A DNA stretch of 5,696 nucleotides, taken from contig JASHXM010000100.1 of assembly GCA_030043545.1 (NCBI GenBank), positions 1-5,696 of the forward strand, read 5' to 3'. The position numbers were made by a program, and so were the translations under genes. The DNA is from Thermoplasmata archaeon. GTDB lineage: Archaea; Thermoplasmatota; Thermoplasmata; Lutacidiplasmatales; UBA184. The notes under the pieces are model-generated. The model saw only the letters and a list, made by a program, of their open reading frames with translations, did no database searches and was not told the DNA's origin. Below, one piece after another: positions 5,223 to 5,696 of the stretch; the first letter of the stretch is position 1, and each line of letters starts with the position of its first letter.

Positions 5223-5696
5223 CTACTGGACCGCGACCTGGACCTCGTCGCTCGAGGTCGGGTGCTGCTTCGGGAGCTCGAGCTCCAGGAGTCCGTTCTC
5301 GAGCTTCGCCTTCGCCGCGTTGGCGAGGACGGGCTCGGGCAGCTCCAGGGAGCGGTAGTACGCGGCGGAGCGACGCTCGCGGTGGAGCAGCTCCTTCGCG
5401 TCCGACTCCTTCGTCTCCTCGGAAGAGCCGCGGATCTCGACCGACGTCCCGCGGATGCGGACGTCGATCTTCTCCTTCGGGATCCCGGGGAGCTCGGCGA
5501 CGATCTTGTAGGCGGCCCCGGTGTCGCTCACGTCGGTCCGCGGCGCGCGGAACCCGCCGTCGCGGGGGAAGCCCCCCACCGCGGCGAGGCCGAACGGCGC
5601 GATCCCGAACGCGTCGAAAAGCCCGGCGCGGAGATCGTCGAACCACGGGTCCCAGTCGGCGGACGGCGCAGGGTGGCTCTCGGTCGTTCGAAGTTC
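5223..5696 (-). CDS. Small heat-shock protein, Hsp20/alpha-crystallin family (5' partial)
   Basis: This ATP-independent chaperone family binds unfolding proteins and assembles into oligomers. The frame stays open to the window edge, giving 157 visible residues with no ATG in it. The only internal start-like codon is GTG at 5579 (118 aa), but the residues ahead of it (WDPWFDDLRAGLFDAFG, 15-31) are a typical sHSP N-terminal arm, so the gene most likely begins outside. The alpha-crystallin domain covers about 49-143: RAPRTDVSDTGAAYKIVAEL (50-69), PGIPKEKIDVRIRGTSVEIRG (70-90), the dimerisation-loop region with ERRSAAYYRSLELPE (107-121), and the signature AKLENGLLELELPK (130-143). A VQV near the C-terminus (152-154) fits the I/V-X-I/V oligomerisation motif. 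The promoter is not in the window. The gene converges on the ribosomal operon and has its own terminator. Confidence 0.93.
   Translation of the reverse strand, partial: ELRTTESHPAPSADWDPWFDDLRAGLFDAFGIAPFGLAAVGGFPRDGGFRAPRTDVSDTGAAYKIVAELPGIPKEKIDVRIRGTSVEIRGSSEETKESDAKELLHRERRSAAYYRSLELPEPVLANAAKAKLENGLLELELPKQHPTSSDEVQVAVQ

Noticed and set aside
5223..5579. GTG at 5579 as the start of the heat-shock gene
   Set aside because: The frame continues upstream with a typical sHSP N-terminal arm (WDPWF, LFDAFG) to the window edge, so the gene is treated as partial.
3394..5646. A 750-codon minus-strand open frame opposite spt5, rpl11 and beyond
   Set aside because: It is antisense to clear conserved genes and out of frame with the real Hsp20 gene; low-complexity charged translation.

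Overview
The window reads as a G+C-rich archaeal chromosome segment. The evidence is a run of genes with clearly archaeal sequence signatures: an MptE-type pterin diphosphokinase, an archaeal FtsZ, SecE/Sec61-gamma, an Spt5 (NGN plus KOW) and an archaeal-type ribosomal protein uL11. The gene order ftsZ-secE-spt5-rpl11 is the one familiar from Euryarchaeota in the broad sense. The proteins are not strongly acidic, so a haloarchaeon is unlikely. A G+C-rich Thermoplasmatota-like lineage is my best guess, with low certainty. Almost every codon ends in G or C, which creates long spurious open frames on both strands.

Layout. Positions 1-1206 (+) hold the C-terminal part of a multi-pass membrane protein that enters from the left edge; it resembles the membrane-embedded GT-C glycosyltransferase type. 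It converges with and overlaps by 37 nt the gene on the minus strand (1170-1913), an MptE-like 6-hydroxymethyl-7,8-dihydropterin diphosphokinase. An 83-nt divergent intergenic region (1914-1996) carries a nearly symmetric TATA element at 1953-1960 that could serve both mptE and ftsZ. Then comes a tightly packed plus-strand operon: ftsZ (1997-3121), secE (3134-3379), spt5 (3400-4395), rpl11 (4385-4852) and a 97-aa protein of unknown function (4849-5142), with gaps of 12 and 20 nt followed by overlaps of 11 and 4 nt. A strong hairpin with a T tract on the minus strand (5167-5211) separates this operon from a convergent small heat-shock protein gene (5223-5696, minus), which runs off the right edge.

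How the genes fit together. The operon joins cell division (FtsZ), membrane insertion and secretion (SecE), transcription elongation (Spt5) and the ribosomal GTPase stalk base (uL11), so it looks like a growth-linked housekeeping unit read from one promoter. MptE supplies a step in pterin C1-carrier synthesis and may share the promoter element. The least ordinary points are a roughly 130-residue beta-rich domain ahead of the NGN domain of Spt5, a uL11 in which the usual proline cluster of the N-terminal domain is replaced, an unrecognised small protein in the slot where L1 often follows L11, and a shared 16-nt leader in front of both secE and spt5. I see no mobile element, CRISPR array, tRNA or rRNA, and no stretch over 300 nt without a gene.
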